Assembly (NCBI GenBank): GCA_902168245.1 | Contig: CABHPA010000023.1 | Location: forward strand, 1-55,799 | Origin: Candidatus Melainabacteria bacterium | GTDB taxonomy: Bacteria; Cyanobacteriota; Vampirovibrionia; Vampirovibrionales; Vampirovibrionaceae | Direction: 5' to 3' | Length of the DNA stretch: 55,799 nt | In this document: positions 44,090 to 51,910 of the stretch, piece after piece | Layout of the letters: every line of letters begins with the position of its first letter | Numbering within the stretch: position 1 is the first letter of the stretch | The notes under the pieces: generated by a model | What the model was told of the DNA's origin: nothing | Seen by the model: the letters and a program-made list of their open reading frames with translations, nothing else | Database searches by the model: none | Made by a program: the position numbers and the translations under genes

Positions 44090-46837
44090 TCAGGCGTTCT
44101 GGGAAATAGCCGGTGGGTTGTAGTGTTGTGGGTACAAGGGCGGGTAATGGGTTTGTTGTTTGCTGGGGAGTGGCTTGCTAAAGGGCTGTTTGTCGGTTTC
44201 CGTAAAGGCATTGGCCTTGACTGGTTCCGTAGCTGCTTTGCCAGTCGCGGTTTGCCCATCTGTCCCGCTTGAGCCCTCGCTTTTTTCGTTGGCGGTTTCG
44301 GCCTGGGCAATGCCGGGGTTTTTGTCCTTGCCGGTCAGGCGCTTGGTCAGCGAAGTTTGCACTTTTGGAACCAGCCAGCCCAGGCACAGCATGGTGCCTG
44401 CCAGCGAGATAGTCCAGGCACCGTAATGCAAGTTGCGGTTCAGGCGGTAGAACTGCTCCATTTCCTGTTGCAGGCTGATTTTGCCGGTGGCGGCATGCAG
44501 TCTGTTCATCAGTGCTTCAGAATATTTGACAATGCTTTCCCGCATTTTGGCAGCTTTTTCCGGCCCGCTGAACTTGCGGGAATCGGTTTCCAGTTGGCCC
44601 ACTATATCCAACGCCTGGCTCAGGAAACGGCTGTCGTTTTCCAGGCCGCCCTTCAGCATTTCACGCACCTTCTGGCCCAGCGCCGGGTTGTCATGCTCAA
44701 TGGCCAGCGAGAACAGGCGGCCTTTGTCATGACTCATCAAATCCCCAATACCGGAGCGGTAATGATCCAGCAGCGCTTTTTCCGGGGCGCCAGGCACGGC
44801 CTTGGCGCTCAGCTTGTCCATAATCTCCAGAACCCGGTTGCGAATGGTGCGGGCATCGGGCTTGGACTGCCCATCAATCAGCGGTTTCACGCTATCGGGA
44901 TGCCCGGCGATCATCTCGCTCAGGCTCAGGCGTCGATTGACGGCCTGGTTAATCCAATCCGCCAACTGATGGCCCTGTTCTATTATCTGTGGGGATTCCT
45001 TGAAGGCTTCCCGCATGGCGTTCAGGCTGCGCCGCAGCATGGAGTGCGTCTGATCCAACGCGTCCAGCCGGGCCATGCGCCGAATGCGCTCGGTGAGCGG
45101 GCCGATTTCGTGGGGGTGAGATTTTTCCAGCTTGGCGAACATTTCACTGAAGGCCGGGTGCCGCCGAATGCTGTCGGGCGACAGATCCTCCAGCGCAATG
45201 CCTGCCGTGTGCCGGAACGCTTGCTTTACCGCGATGCCCAGGTTCTTGCGCTCCAGTTCGGATAGGGCCGCAAAGGGGCCGTGGGAGCGCTGTAAATCAT
45301 GCAGCAAGCCCTGAATATGCGCCGGGCTGATTTGTGGGGCAGTATGCAGATGCTCCAGCACTTTTTGGGCAATGCCGCCCGCATGGTTGGAACCCGGCAG
45401 GTAAACCCTGGCCTCCTGCTCCAGCACCCTGCGGAAGGCTTGCCCGTCGGCAAGCCGCATTTCCTTCTTGAGGGTACCTTCGGAAGCAAGCAGTGATTCG
45501 CTGGCGCCTTGGAGCAACTGGCGCAGTGTCTCGACATTCATGTTGCCGCCAGCTTGCCGGAGCAGTTGCTTCTGAAGCTCGTCCGCCACTTTGGGCTGCA
45601 GGCCGATGCTGGTGCCGAACGCTTTGTCCGCCAATGCGCCCAGGGCTTTCATCATGTGGGGCGCAAACAGAATGTAAAAGTACAAGGAGCCGATGTCGCG
45701 CACGATCACTTCCGCCGTTTCAAACAGGCTGCGCTTGCTGGCCACATAGCCCCGACCGCCCGCAATCCCGGCGTCCACCACCAGGATGCTGCCGTAAGGC
45801 GTCTGTTCCACCATGTGTCCCAACGCTTGAATGAGCGAACCGCCCGGCAGTCCGCCAAACTGCGGCCCTCTCTCGCGGTAGGCCGCCTGCGATTGCAGCG
45901 CCCCTCCGAAATGCTGGCCTCCCGCCGCGTTCGGCTGGGTTGTCGGGTTGTACTGGAATGCCTGAAAATTGGATGTCGGGTAATCGGTTGCGGGCTGGTG
46001 GCTAAATGCCTTGCCATTGCGGGTGGGAAACTGGATTGGGTTGAAATGGTTGGCTGCCTGGTAGGCGGTCTGGATTCGAGTTTGGATCCGATTGGAAAGT
46101 TTTGCGTAGGGTTCCGGTTGGGGGTGGCGGACGCCAGCCATGGCGGAAGGATCGCCAAACTGGACGTTTGAACCCTCCGTCTGTCGTTTACGCCGCGACA
46201 GGTATTGCAGAAGCAGGTTGGTTTTCCACTGATTGAGCTTGGGAATGGCGTATGCCACCAGCCCCAGCGCCAACCCCACACTGAACACCCAGCGCGTGGA
46301 CTTTATCTTTAGCAGGGAGCTGATTTCCTGGTGATCCTTAGCGAACATTTCCTGCGGCGTCAGATCCACATGCGCCAGTTTGCCACCCGCCGGGTTCCAG
46401 GCGATGTTCGAGGACAAATGGTTGAACCGGGGGAACAGCTTGCCCTTTAAATTGCGCTCAAATATTTTTTGCAGGCTGTCAACCCCGTAAAGCCATATGG
46501 CCGCTACTGCCACTTCTTCGGGTAGCCTTTCCTGAAGCTCCAGCCAGCCATCCCGCTTGTAAGAGGCCGCCGAACGGCCTATAATCACCGAGCTTTCCGG
46601 CAGCAGAATTGAGGAAGAGCCTTCTTTCTCGCTCCACAAGAATGCGTCTTGCAGCTTGGGGGAGTTCAACAGGTTGCCAATGCCTGAAAATTTGGGTGGC
46701 GCAAGAGGGGTAAGGCCATGCTGCGCCGGATGGAATTCCGCAGGCTGAACCAAGGGATGTTGATTTCCCTGTCTACGCAGTTTTTCGGGAGCGAGGCTAT
46801 TGGCAAGCCGGTTGCTAGCCCCGGATGGGAAGGACAT
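44090..46837 (-). CDS. 915-residue lineage-specific protein with two membrane segments
   Basis: A long disordered N-terminus, with PPKFSGIGNLL near residue 50, precedes a domain to about residue 180. A membrane helix WVFSVGLALGLVAYAIPKL lies near 195, followed by a Gln/Pro/Asn/Phe-rich linker (about 215-335) with repeated QFG/HFGG motifs. The next core is GSILVVDAGIAGGRGYVASKR and LYFYILFAPHMMKALGALADKAFG, possibly membrane-embedded. A long helical region (about 420-790) comes before a second helix GAWTISLAGTMLCLGWLVPK near 825 and a polar tail. No signal peptide and no recognised family. It may be a large surface or envelope component; only the architecture is supported. Confidence 0.8.
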   Translation of the reverse strand: MSFPSGASNRLANSLAPEKLRRQGNQHPLVQPAEFHPAQHGLTPLAPPKFSGIGNLLNSPKLQDAFLWSEKEGSSSILLPESSVIIGRSAASYKRDGWLELQERLPEEVAVAAIWLYGVDSLQKIFERNLKGKLFPRFNHLSSNIAWNPAGGKLAHVDLTPQEMFAKDHQEISSLLKIKSTRWVFSVGLALGLVAYAIPKLNQWKTNLLLQYLSRRKRQTEGSNVQFGDPSAMAGVRHPQPEPYAKLSNRIQTRIQTAYQAANHFNPIQFPTRNGKAFSHQPATDYPTSNFQAFQYNPTTQPNAAGGQHFGGALQSQAAYRERGPQFGGLPGGSLIQALGHMVEQTPYGSILVVDAGIAGGRGYVASKRSLFETAEVIVRDIGSLYFYILFAPHMMKALGALADKAFGTSIGLQPKVADELQKQLLRQAGGNMNVETLRQLLQGASESLLASEGTLKKEMRLADGQAFRRVLEQEARVYLPGSNHAGGIAQKVLEHLHTAPQISPAHIQGLLHDLQRSHGPFAALSELERKNLGIAVKQAFRHTAGIALEDLSPDSIRRHPAFSEMFAKLEKSHPHEIGPLTERIRRMARLDALDQTHSMLRRSLNAMREAFKESPQIIEQGHQLADWINQAVNRRLSLSEMIAGHPDSVKPLIDGQSKPDARTIRNRVLEIMDKLSAKAVPGAPEKALLDHYRSGIGDLMSHDKGRLFSLAIEHDNPALGQKVREMLKGGLENDSRFLSQALDIVGQLETDSRKFSGPEKAAKMRESIVKYSEALMNRLHAATGKISLQQEMEQFYRLNRNLHYGAWTISLAGTMLCLGWLVPKVQTSLTKRLTGKDKNPGIAQAETANEKSEGSSGTDGQTATGKAATEPVKANAFTETDKQPFSKPLPSKQQTHYPPLYPQHYNPPAISQNA

Positions 46838-46971
46838 CGACCCTATTACCTAATTTCTGCAGCCTGTTTATGCAGTAAATAACGCGAATCAAAAATTTTT
46901 GATGCCATGAAACCATAAACAAACCCACCGATTGTAATGTACCGATTGATATGTAAAGTTATGCGTCAGCG

Positions 46972-48504
46972 TTAGGAGACAAAAGGCAGGGCCACTACTA
47001 CGTTGCCTTTCAGGCTAGCCCCTTCCCATTCGGCGATTTCCGCCGCCCCTTCCCAGAACACCACGCCGTCCCGGTAGTATTTCTCCCTCTCTTCCGGCAG
47101 CGGAATGTCCACCTTGCCCGCATACAGGTCATGGATGCTTTCCAGATACTGCACCGGGTTGCCGATATCGCTCCAGTATCCGTCCACCGCTTGCGCCCAG
47201 AAGGCTCCCAATTCCGGCTGGGCCTGGCTAAGCTTGAGGATGGCCGGGAACAGGTCGTTGGCAAAGTCCAAAGTCACCTCAGCCGGGATAGCCTTACCCT
47301 CGGCTTTGGCTTTTTCCTGGGCCTGCTTTAGTAAACCGATATAAACCTGCTGAATGACAGGGTAAGCCTGGGGCGAAAAAATGTAAAACCCGGTGTTTCC
47401 CAAGCGGGACTTGGCCTCTTCAGCCTTGGGCTTTTCCTGAAAGCCGATAATTCTGCCGGATTGTCCATCCGCCCCGGAGCGATCGGTCACGATAATGCCG
47501 AATTTATCCACGTCTTTCGCGGCGACTTCCTGGCAACCCAGCGTTACCAGGGCATTGCTCGCCATATGGGCTTCCATCAGCTCTGAAAAACTGGCGTCCG
47601 TCACGGAATCTCCCTGAACCACCAGCAGGGGCTTGGTCTTGTCCAGAAATCCGGCGTAGCGTTCATCCAGCAACATTTTGCGCAATCCGCCCGCCGTGCC
47701 GGAAGGTTCCGATTCGTCAATATAGCTGATTTGCCTGGCGTGGGAGCGGGCCAACCCGGCTTTCAGGGATTCCGGCTTGAAGTAGGTGTTCACAATCAAT
47801 TGAGAAAACCCATGGGACACCAGCCCGTTGGCGATGCATTCAATCACGCTTTTATCGCCTGCCAGCGGTACCGCAGGCTTAGAATACTGGGTGCTATCTC
47901 CGGAAATTCGTTCAAAACGGGTCGCTAGCCCGGCGCCTAAAATGGTGGCCTGGGTAGTATGCGATTGAGGCGTAACGGATCTTTTACCGGCGGGCTTTTT
48001 GGCCGGATTCGCGTTCAGGGCGCATCCTTCCAGGGAAAGCTCGGTGCCTTGCACTTGAACCGTGGAGCCGGGCAGGGCGAAGTAGCGCGCCCCATGCGGC
48101 GAGGTAATCAACCCCATAAAGCCGCCTTTGCCGAAAAATAGCTCGACCTGATGGGTGCTGCCTGCGGGTTGACGGACGGTTCCCAGGCAGTTGCCGCTCT
48201 TGGTGTCGATAATCTTGAACTGTTCGGGCAGGTTATCCGGTTGCAGGCGCAAGCGACCTTCCTCAACCACGCAGTTCAGTCGAATCGGGCATACGGTTTC
48301 CATGGGGTGTCTTGTCTCCGGCTCTCCAGTCAACCCTTGATTCGCTTCCCCAATGCAATTTCCCTGCGGAAAGGCCAGACGGGCTTCGGTTGACTCCTCT
48401 AACGCCTCCATCCGGGGAGGGTACTCTATCTTACCCTGAAAATTCCTTTTATGGCAGTCCTCATTTACAATGCCAGGTTTGCTAAGCCCCTTGTAACCAA
48501 GCAT
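46972..48504 (-). CDS. Sugar-nucleotidyltransferase-like protein with extra N-terminal domain
   Basis: The predicted protein has 510 residues; the ATG at 48504 follows AGGAGAGGAA. From about residue 185 it matches NTP-transferase enzymes that make NDP-sugars: ATILGAGLATRFERI in the G-x-G-T-R nucleotide-loop position, YSKPAVPLAGDK, DESEPSGTAGGLRKML, VVQGDSVTDASF (replacing the usual GD-hydrophobic-hydrophobic-x-D) and DGYWSDIGNPVQYLES. The first about 170 residues form a separate beta-rich domain (VELFFGKGGFMGLITSPHGARYFALPG) I do not recognise. The nucleotide loop G-A-G-L-A-T-R departs from G-x-G-T-R, so activity needs testing. Confidence 0.85.
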   Translation of the reverse strand: MLGYKGLSKPGIVNEDCHKRNFQGKIEYPPRMEALEESTEARLAFPQGNCIGEANQGLTGEPETRHPMETVCPIRLNCVVEEGRLRLQPDNLPEQFKIIDTKSGNCLGTVRQPAGSTHQVELFFGKGGFMGLITSPHGARYFALPGSTVQVQGTELSLEGCALNANPAKKPAGKRSVTPQSHTTQATILGAGLATRFERISGDSTQYSKPAVPLAGDKSVIECIANGLVSHGFSQLIVNTYFKPESLKAGLARSHARQISYIDESEPSGTAGGLRKMLLDERYAGFLDKTKPLLVVQGDSVTDASFSELMEAHMASNALVTLGCQEVAAKDVDKFGIIVTDRSGADGQSGRIIGFQEKPKAEEAKSRLGNTGFYIFSPQAYPVIQQVYIGLLKQAQEKAKAEGKAIPAEVTLDFANDLFPAILKLSQAQPELGAFWAQAVDGYWSDIGNPVQYLESIHDLYAGKVDIPLPEEREKYYRDGVVFWEGAAEIAEWEGASLKGNVVVALPFVS

Positions 48505-48808
48505 TTCCTCTCCTCAACGCTCCTCGAAAAACGAACAATCAAAAATAAAATGTTACCCCTAAGCACACGTTAGCGAAAAGGCAGTGTGAAAACAGTAATT
48601 GTAAATATTTGTTACTCGCCGTGTGGGTTGCAGGCCGTTCAGGCAATTAATTGGATTTCAAATTTTTATATACAGTATATCATTTTTCTTTCTGTATCCT
48701 TGACCTCGCTGGGTTTCGCCGAGGCGGAGCCAGCCGGACATCTCATCATGCCAGGGAAAATAGGAAAGCAGTGAATGTAAAACCGCCTAATTCAGGAGGG
48801 ATTGAACC
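48505..48808. other. 304-bp AT-rich intergenic region with a palindrome
   Basis: Divergent spacer. ATATAC-A-GTATAT (48668-48680) is a perfect 13-nt palindrome of the size of an operator half-site pair. A 62-codon frame at 48586 has no ribosome binding site and is not supported. Confidence 0.5.
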
Positions 48809-49024
48809 ATGAGCGCCTCACAACAGTTTGACGCGCAGCGGCAGAAAAAGCTGCGCAAGTTGCAGAGCCAGATCCAAGGGCTTCGCAATGAAATGGAATT
48901 TGTGGAAATCCTGGTCCAGTTCTGGCCATGGCAGAACATGATCCTTAAAATGGAGCGGCTGGAAGAGCAGTTGAATTCGCTGAACAGACAATACCAATTG
49001 TGTTCCGGTTTACAGGCTGTGTGA
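48809..49024 (+). CDS. Small coiled-coil protein, unknown function
   Basis: The predicted protein has 71 residues. AGGAGG lies 9 nt before the ATG, among the strongest ribosome binding sites in the window. The sequence is one long amphipathic helix with heptad spacing: QRQKKLRKLQSQIQGLRNEM, an aromatic centre FWPWQNM, then MERLEEQLNSLNRQY, suggesting an antiparallel helical hairpin. No family is recognised. It is followed by the tRNA cluster and preceded by a spacer with a possible operator. Confidence 0.75.
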   Translation: MSASQQFDAQRQKKLRKLQSQIQGLRNEMEFVEILVQFWPWQNMILKMERLEEQLNSLNRQYQLCSGLQAV

Positions 49025-49174
49025 TTTCTGTTTCCCGCTTCTGTCGGCATCAATCGTCGGCCCTCTCCCTGGGATTTAAGCGGAACAGATGGTTTTGACG
49101 AATTGATGCTGGAGAATGGACATGAAACAGACATTGTTGTAGGATCAGTTCAATCCCTCATCGGTCTTACTTTT

Positions 49175-49251
49175 CGGGATGTAGCGCAGCTTGGTAGCGC
49201 ATCTGCTTTGGGAGCAGAGGGTCGCAGGTTCGAATCCTGTCATCCCGACCA
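49175..49251 (+). tRNA. tRNA-Pro (TGG)
   Basis: A complete cloverleaf of 77 nt. Acceptor CGGGATG pairs with CATCCCG, a GCGC-type D-arm is present, the anticodon stem is TCTGC/GCAGA with loop TTTGGGA and anticodon TGG at 49209-49211, and the T-loop is GGTTCGAATCC. CCA is encoded (ACCA end). Confidence 0.97.
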
Positions 49252-49321
49252 CTTTCCTCCCGCAGCTCCCACCATAGGGCTTGCCGGAAAAATAGTAAGA
49301 TCTTTCGAGAGATTCGCCTAA

Positions 49322-49379
49322 GCGGGTGTAACTCAGCTGGTAGAGTACCTGCCTTCCAACTATGTTGCCATTAGGCAGG
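49322..49379 (+). pseudogene. tRNA-Gly (TCC) 5' fragment with insertion in anticodon arm
   Basis: Positions 49322-49359 match a tRNA-Gly 5' half: acceptor GCGGGTG, D-arm ACTC-AGCTGGTA-GAGT, anticodon 5' strand CCTGC and loop CTTCCAA. The expected partner GCAGG follows only after 15 extra bases (CTATGTTGCCATTAG), at 49375-49379. No T-arm is recognisable after that. An ACCCGC at 49451-49456 could pair with the acceptor but lacks a T-arm before it. Most simply it is a tRNA broken by an insertion or recombination; an unusual interrupted tRNA is the alternative. Confidence 0.75.
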
Positions 49380-49443
49380 CTCCGAAAGGGGAAAAACCTC
49401 AAAACCCAGTACTGACAGGAGTTTCCACTAACAAGTCATGTTC

Positions 49444-49471
49444 ATTATAGACCCGCTTAAACATTCGTCAA
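49444..49471 (-). promoter_or_regulatory. Leftward sigma70-type promoter antisense to the broken tRNA-Gly
   Basis: On the minus strand TTGACG (49471-49466) and TATAAT (49449-49444) are 16 bp apart, one of the best promoter matches in the window. Transcription would start near 49437 and run across the tRNA-Gly fragment. No credible gene follows it, so the product may be a non-coding or antisense RNA. Confidence 0.6.
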
Positions 49472-49476
49472 GAGGT

Positions 49477-49498
49477 GGACTCCTCAGTTTCTCCCCAG
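49477..49498. repeat. 22-bp dispersed repeat, copy 1
   Basis: GGACTCCTCAGTTTCTCCCC, followed by AG. It matches copy 2 at 51658-51679 at 19 of 22 positions, in the same orientation. The two copies flank the tRNA-Gly, HxlR-NTF2-SDR and YdeI genes. Confidence 0.6.
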
Positions 49499-49522
49499 TT
49501 ATGATAGAAGACGTATTCGGAT

Positions 49523-49598
49523 GCGGAGGTAGCTCAATTGGTAGAGCTTCTGCCTTCCAAGCAGAAGGTTGCGGGTTCGAGCCCCGTCCTCCGCTCCA
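49523..49598 (+). tRNA. tRNA-Gly (TCC)
   Basis: A complete 76-nt cloverleaf. Acceptor GCGGAGG pairs with CCTCCGC, the anticodon stem is TCTGC/GCAGA with loop CTTCCAA and anticodon TCC at 49556-49558, and the T-arm is GCGGGTTCGAGCCCCGT. CCA is encoded (TCCA end). It is the intact counterpart of the fragment at 49322. Confidence 0.97.
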
Positions 49599-49643
49599 TT
49601 TTTTTTAAAAAGTAAAGTAAATCAAACTCCACACTTTAAAGCA

Positions 49644-49688
49644 AAAACCAGATAAAACCCTCTCTAGGAGAGGGTTTTATCTGGTTTT
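49644..49688. terminator. Strong bidirectional intrinsic terminator
   Basis: A perfect 21-bp inverted repeat: AAAACCAGATAAAACCCTCT plus C on the left arm, a 3-nt loop TAG, and its complement on the right, with A- and T-runs at both ends. It can end tRNA-Gly transcription rightward and the HxlR gene leftward. Confidence 0.95.
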
Positions 49689-49714
49689 GGGCACTCCCCA
49701 CTTTCATATCGACG

Positions 49715-50083
49715 TCAGCTAGGTCGTTTTTCAGCCCACTGTAAAAACGCATCAAGTGCGGGACAGAGTGCTTTTCCCCAGGCGGTCAGTTTGTATTCCA
49801 CTTTCGGGGGGACTTCAGGATATGCCTTGCGTTCTACGATCCCATCGCGCTCCAACTCGCGCAGTTGCTGGATCAGCATCTTTTGTGAAACGGCTGGAAT
49901 GGCCCGTTCGAGTTCCGAGAAGCGAAGAACGGCATTGGAAAACAGGTGAAAAATAATCACCATCTTCCAGCGCCCTTCCAATACCCGTAGCACTTCCTCA
50001 ACACCACTTGCCGCCTTGGCGGGTGTCATATCATCATACTTACCTTTAGGTGAGTACCCTACTTTTTTGTCTGTACTTGTCAT
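49715..50083 (-). CDS. HxlR-family transcriptional regulator
   Basis: A 122-residue winged helix-turn-helix protein: GVEEVLRVLEGRWKMVIIFHLF, FSELERAIPAVSQKMLIQQLRELERDGIVER and PPKVEYKLTAWGKAL are the HxlR hallmarks. One cysteine (ALCPAL) lies near the C-terminus, not at the N-terminal position used by redox-sensing HypR. It is divergent from the NTF2-SDR pair with a shared 72-bp control region; the rightward promoter overlaps its start codon, a layout that fits repression of both transcripts. Confidence 0.94.
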   Translation of the reverse strand: MTSTDKKVGYSPKGKYDDMTPAKAASGVEEVLRVLEGRWKMVIIFHLFSNAVLRFSELERAIPAVSQKMLIQQLRELERDGIVERKAYPEVPPKVEYKLTAWGKALCPALDAFLQWAEKRPS

Positions 50084-50104
50084 TTACTCAGTTTAGTTTA
50101 TACA
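50077..50104 (+). promoter_or_regulatory. Promoter of the NTF2-SDR operon, overlapping the hxlR start
   Basis: TTGTCA (50077-50082) and TATACA (50099-50104) are 16 bp apart. The spacer contains AGTTTAGTTTA, a direct repeat that could be part of the HxlR operator. The regulator's ATG lies within the -35 region. Confidence 0.6.
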
Positions 50105-50155
50105 ATGAGAAATATCAAGTTCACAATGATTTTGATGAGAAAGGAGGATTCAATC

Positions 50156-50485
50156 ATGATACTGACATCCCCTCTGGACGCCTATTTTCATGCGACAAAC
50201 GCGCATGACACAAACGCCCTGGTTGCTTGTTTCGATGCCGATGCTACCGTTTTCGATGAGGGAGAAGAGCAGACATTCCAAGGCATTGAGGCCATTCGAG
50301 AATGGGCGGAAACGCTCAACAAGCAGTACCAGCTTTCAGTAGAAGTGCTTGGCATGGAAGAAGCTGGGAATAGGACGCTTGTGACAGCCAGCGTTTCAGG
50401 CGATTTTGAAGGAAGTCCTCTACAATTCAAATATTACTTCACTTTGAAAGGCGACAAGATTTCCAAATTAGAGATTCAGCCATGA
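50156..50485 (+). CDS. SnoaL/NTF2-like protein
   Basis: A 109-residue protein starting at 50156 after AAAGGAGGATTCAATC. The cone-shaped NTF2-like fold is indicated by [48 protein letters not shown], then a beta-sheet ending [19 protein letters not shown]. Family members include ketosteroid isomerase-like enzymes, polyketide cyclases and non-catalytic binding proteins, so function is open. Its stop overlaps the SDR start as ATGA, so the two are translationally coupled. Confidence 0.9.
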   Translation: MILTSPLDAYFHATNAHDTNALVACFDADATVFDEGEEQTFQGIEAIREWAETLNKQYQLSVEVLGMEEAGNRTLVTASVSGDFEGSPLQFKYYFTLKGDKISKLEIQP

Positions 50486-51300
50486 GTACCCAATCTGAAC
50501 TTCCTTGTGCTGAATTTTCCTACGATACCCAGGAATTCAAGGGTAAACGTGTCCTAGTGACTGGTGGCACCAAGGGAATGGGTAAGGCAATTGCCGAACG
50601 GCTTCATCGCTCTGGGGCGACCGTCATTACCACGGCGCGTTCCACGTCCGACAATCTTGAAAGCGGGGTTCACTTTGTGCAAGCAGATATTGCGACTGCG
50701 GAAGGGACCACCAAGCTCGTGAATGAAGTGCTGGATCGTTTTGAAAGAATTGATATTCTGGTCAACAATGTCGGCGGTTCATCCGCTCCAGGCGGAGGCT
50801 TTCTTGCACTGACAGATGAGGATTGGCAAGAGGCTTTGAATCAAAACCTCTTGGCTGCGGTACGGCTTGATCGGGGATTTTTGCCGGGAATGTTAAAGCG
50901 CGGTACTGGCGTGATTATCCATATTTCATCGATTCAGCGCCGCATGCCACTTTTTGAAGCAACCTTGGCATACGCTGCGGCAAAAGCAGCTTTAAGCAAC
51001 TACAGCAAAGGTCTTTCCAATGAAGTTGCACCCAAAGGGGTTCGGGTCAATACCGTGGCACCGGGATTCATTGAGACGACGGCAGCACAAGGACTTATTG
51101 AACGTCTGGCAACAACCTCTGGAACGGACGAGAATACAGCGCGTCAAGGCTTAATGGACTCGCTGGGTGGTATTCCTATCGGACGGCCTGGGCGTCCAGA
51201 AGAAGTGGCGGAGTTGGTTGCCTTTCTGGTATCCGACCGTGCAGCCTCCATCAATGGAAGCGAGTATATGATTGACGGCGGCACAATCCCTACTGTGTAA
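50482..51300 (+). CDS. Short-chain dehydrogenase/reductase
   Basis: A 272-residue classical SDR. The NAD(P)-binding motif is [18 protein letters not shown] near residue 25; [12 protein letters not shown] follows; the catalytic serine is in [10 protein letters not shown], and the Y-x-x-x-K pair is in [15 protein letters not shown]. The C-terminus [14 protein letters not shown] is typical of SDRs. Basic residues after the Gly motif would favour NADPH, but this is uncertain. With the NTF2-like protein and HxlR regulator it makes a widespread, horizontally mobile type of cassette that reduces a small carbonyl or quinone-like substrate. Confidence 0.95.
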   Translation: MSTQSELPCAEFSYDTQEFKGKRVLVTGGTKGMGKAIAERLHRSGATVITTARSTSDNLESGVHFVQADIATAEGTTKLVNEVLDRFERIDILVNNVGGSSAPGGGFLALTDEDWQEALNQNLLAAVRLDRGFLPGMLKRGTGVIIHISSIQRRMPLFEATLAYAAAKAALSNYSKGLSNEVAPKGVRVNTVAPGFIETTAAQGLIERLATTSGTDENTARQGLMDSLGGIPIGRPGRPEEVAELVAFLVSDRAASINGSEYMIDGGTIPTV

Positions 51301-51388
51301 GCCGAGGCCGTGAATTCTTACACATCTTGAAGGGGCTTTTTCAGGTTTTTAAGGACGACTCAGTTACAGAGACCCATGAAGCATCAGT

Positions 51389-51640
51389 TCAACGATGCTG
51401 ACAACCGGCCCAGCAACAGGGGCGTCTTTTTCCCTCTTCCAAATTTTCGCATCCCCATTTGATTCGCTTTGTCCTGGTTTCCGATTTTTTGGCGGATTCA
51501 ATCCAGCATATCCACTCATTACGAGCGAGTGGCATGATATCCTCCCAGGCTTCCAATGCTTTGGAATTGGATAACAGTGCTTGTTTTAGGTCGGCTGGTG
51601 TTTCGTGTACAACACCGCCTAGAATCTTTTTCTGGCTCAT
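51389..51640 (-). CDS. YdeI/OmpD-associated (OmdA) family protein
   Basis: The predicted protein has 83 residues. The pattern GGVVHETPADLKQALLSNSKALEAWE, LARNEWICWIESAKKSETRTKRI and the terminal GKRRPCCWAGCQHR match the short form of YdeI/OmpD-associated proteins, often annotated as bacteriocin-protection related without firm proof. Full length for this short form. No Shine-Dalgarno is evident, and the upstream repeat copy 2 lies 18 bp away, so expression may be leaderless or lost. Confidence 0.88.
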   Translation of the reverse strand: MSQKKILGGVVHETPADLKQALLSNSKALEAWEDIMPLARNEWICWIESAKKSETRTKRIKWGCENLEEGKRRPCCWAGCQHR

Positions 51641-51657
51641 GAATCTACTGTAGCAGA

Positions 51658-51679
51658 GGACTTCTCAGTTTTTCCACAG
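51658..51679. repeat. 22-bp dispersed repeat, copy 2
   Basis: GGACTTCTCAGTTTTTCCAC, then AG; 19 of 22 positions match copy 1 at 49477-49498. It ends 3 bp before the terminase remnant. Confidence 0.6.
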
Positions 51680-51682
51680 ATT

Positions 51683-51910
51683 TCAAATATCCATCCAAGT
51701 ATCACTTTTGGGTTTGTGGCCTATAACGTGATCCATGAAATTCTCCAGGGCATCCTTAAGACGGCGCCCTTTTTCGTCGGCAATGGCCATATCCACATCG
51801 CGGACCATCTGCTCGACCCAGTAGGCAACGGCCATTGCCAGGACATCCAGGCGGTCATACTCAGCCAAGGCTCCCCTCTCTTTGGTAATTCGGGTCATCT
51901 GGTAGAACAA
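51683..51910 (-). pseudogene. Phage terminase large subunit, C-terminal remnant
   Basis: Seventy-five residues: MTRITKERGALAEYDRLDVLAMAVAYWVEQM and a helical tail ending GHKPKSDTWMDI. In tailed-phage terminases the D-R-L-D-x-L-A segment holds a catalytic nuclease aspartate and lies close to the C-terminus, as here. Upstream the frame is closed by a TAG within 12 codons, and the ATPase half is absent. This is the tail of a decayed prophage gene, a sign of past phage integration beside the tRNA-Gly. Confidence 0.85.

Noticed and set aside
49145-49402. 85-codon minus-strand frame over the tRNA-Pro reading GMTGFEPATLCSQSRCA
   Set aside because: This phrase is the well-known false translation of the antisense strand of a tRNA; no ribosome binding site and a TTG start.
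49466-49498. Hammerhead-ribozyme-like core on the minus strand (CTGAGGA-GTC...GAC-GAA)
   Set aside because: The CUGANGA and GA boxes are present, but no matching stems I and III or NUH cleavage site can be drawn.
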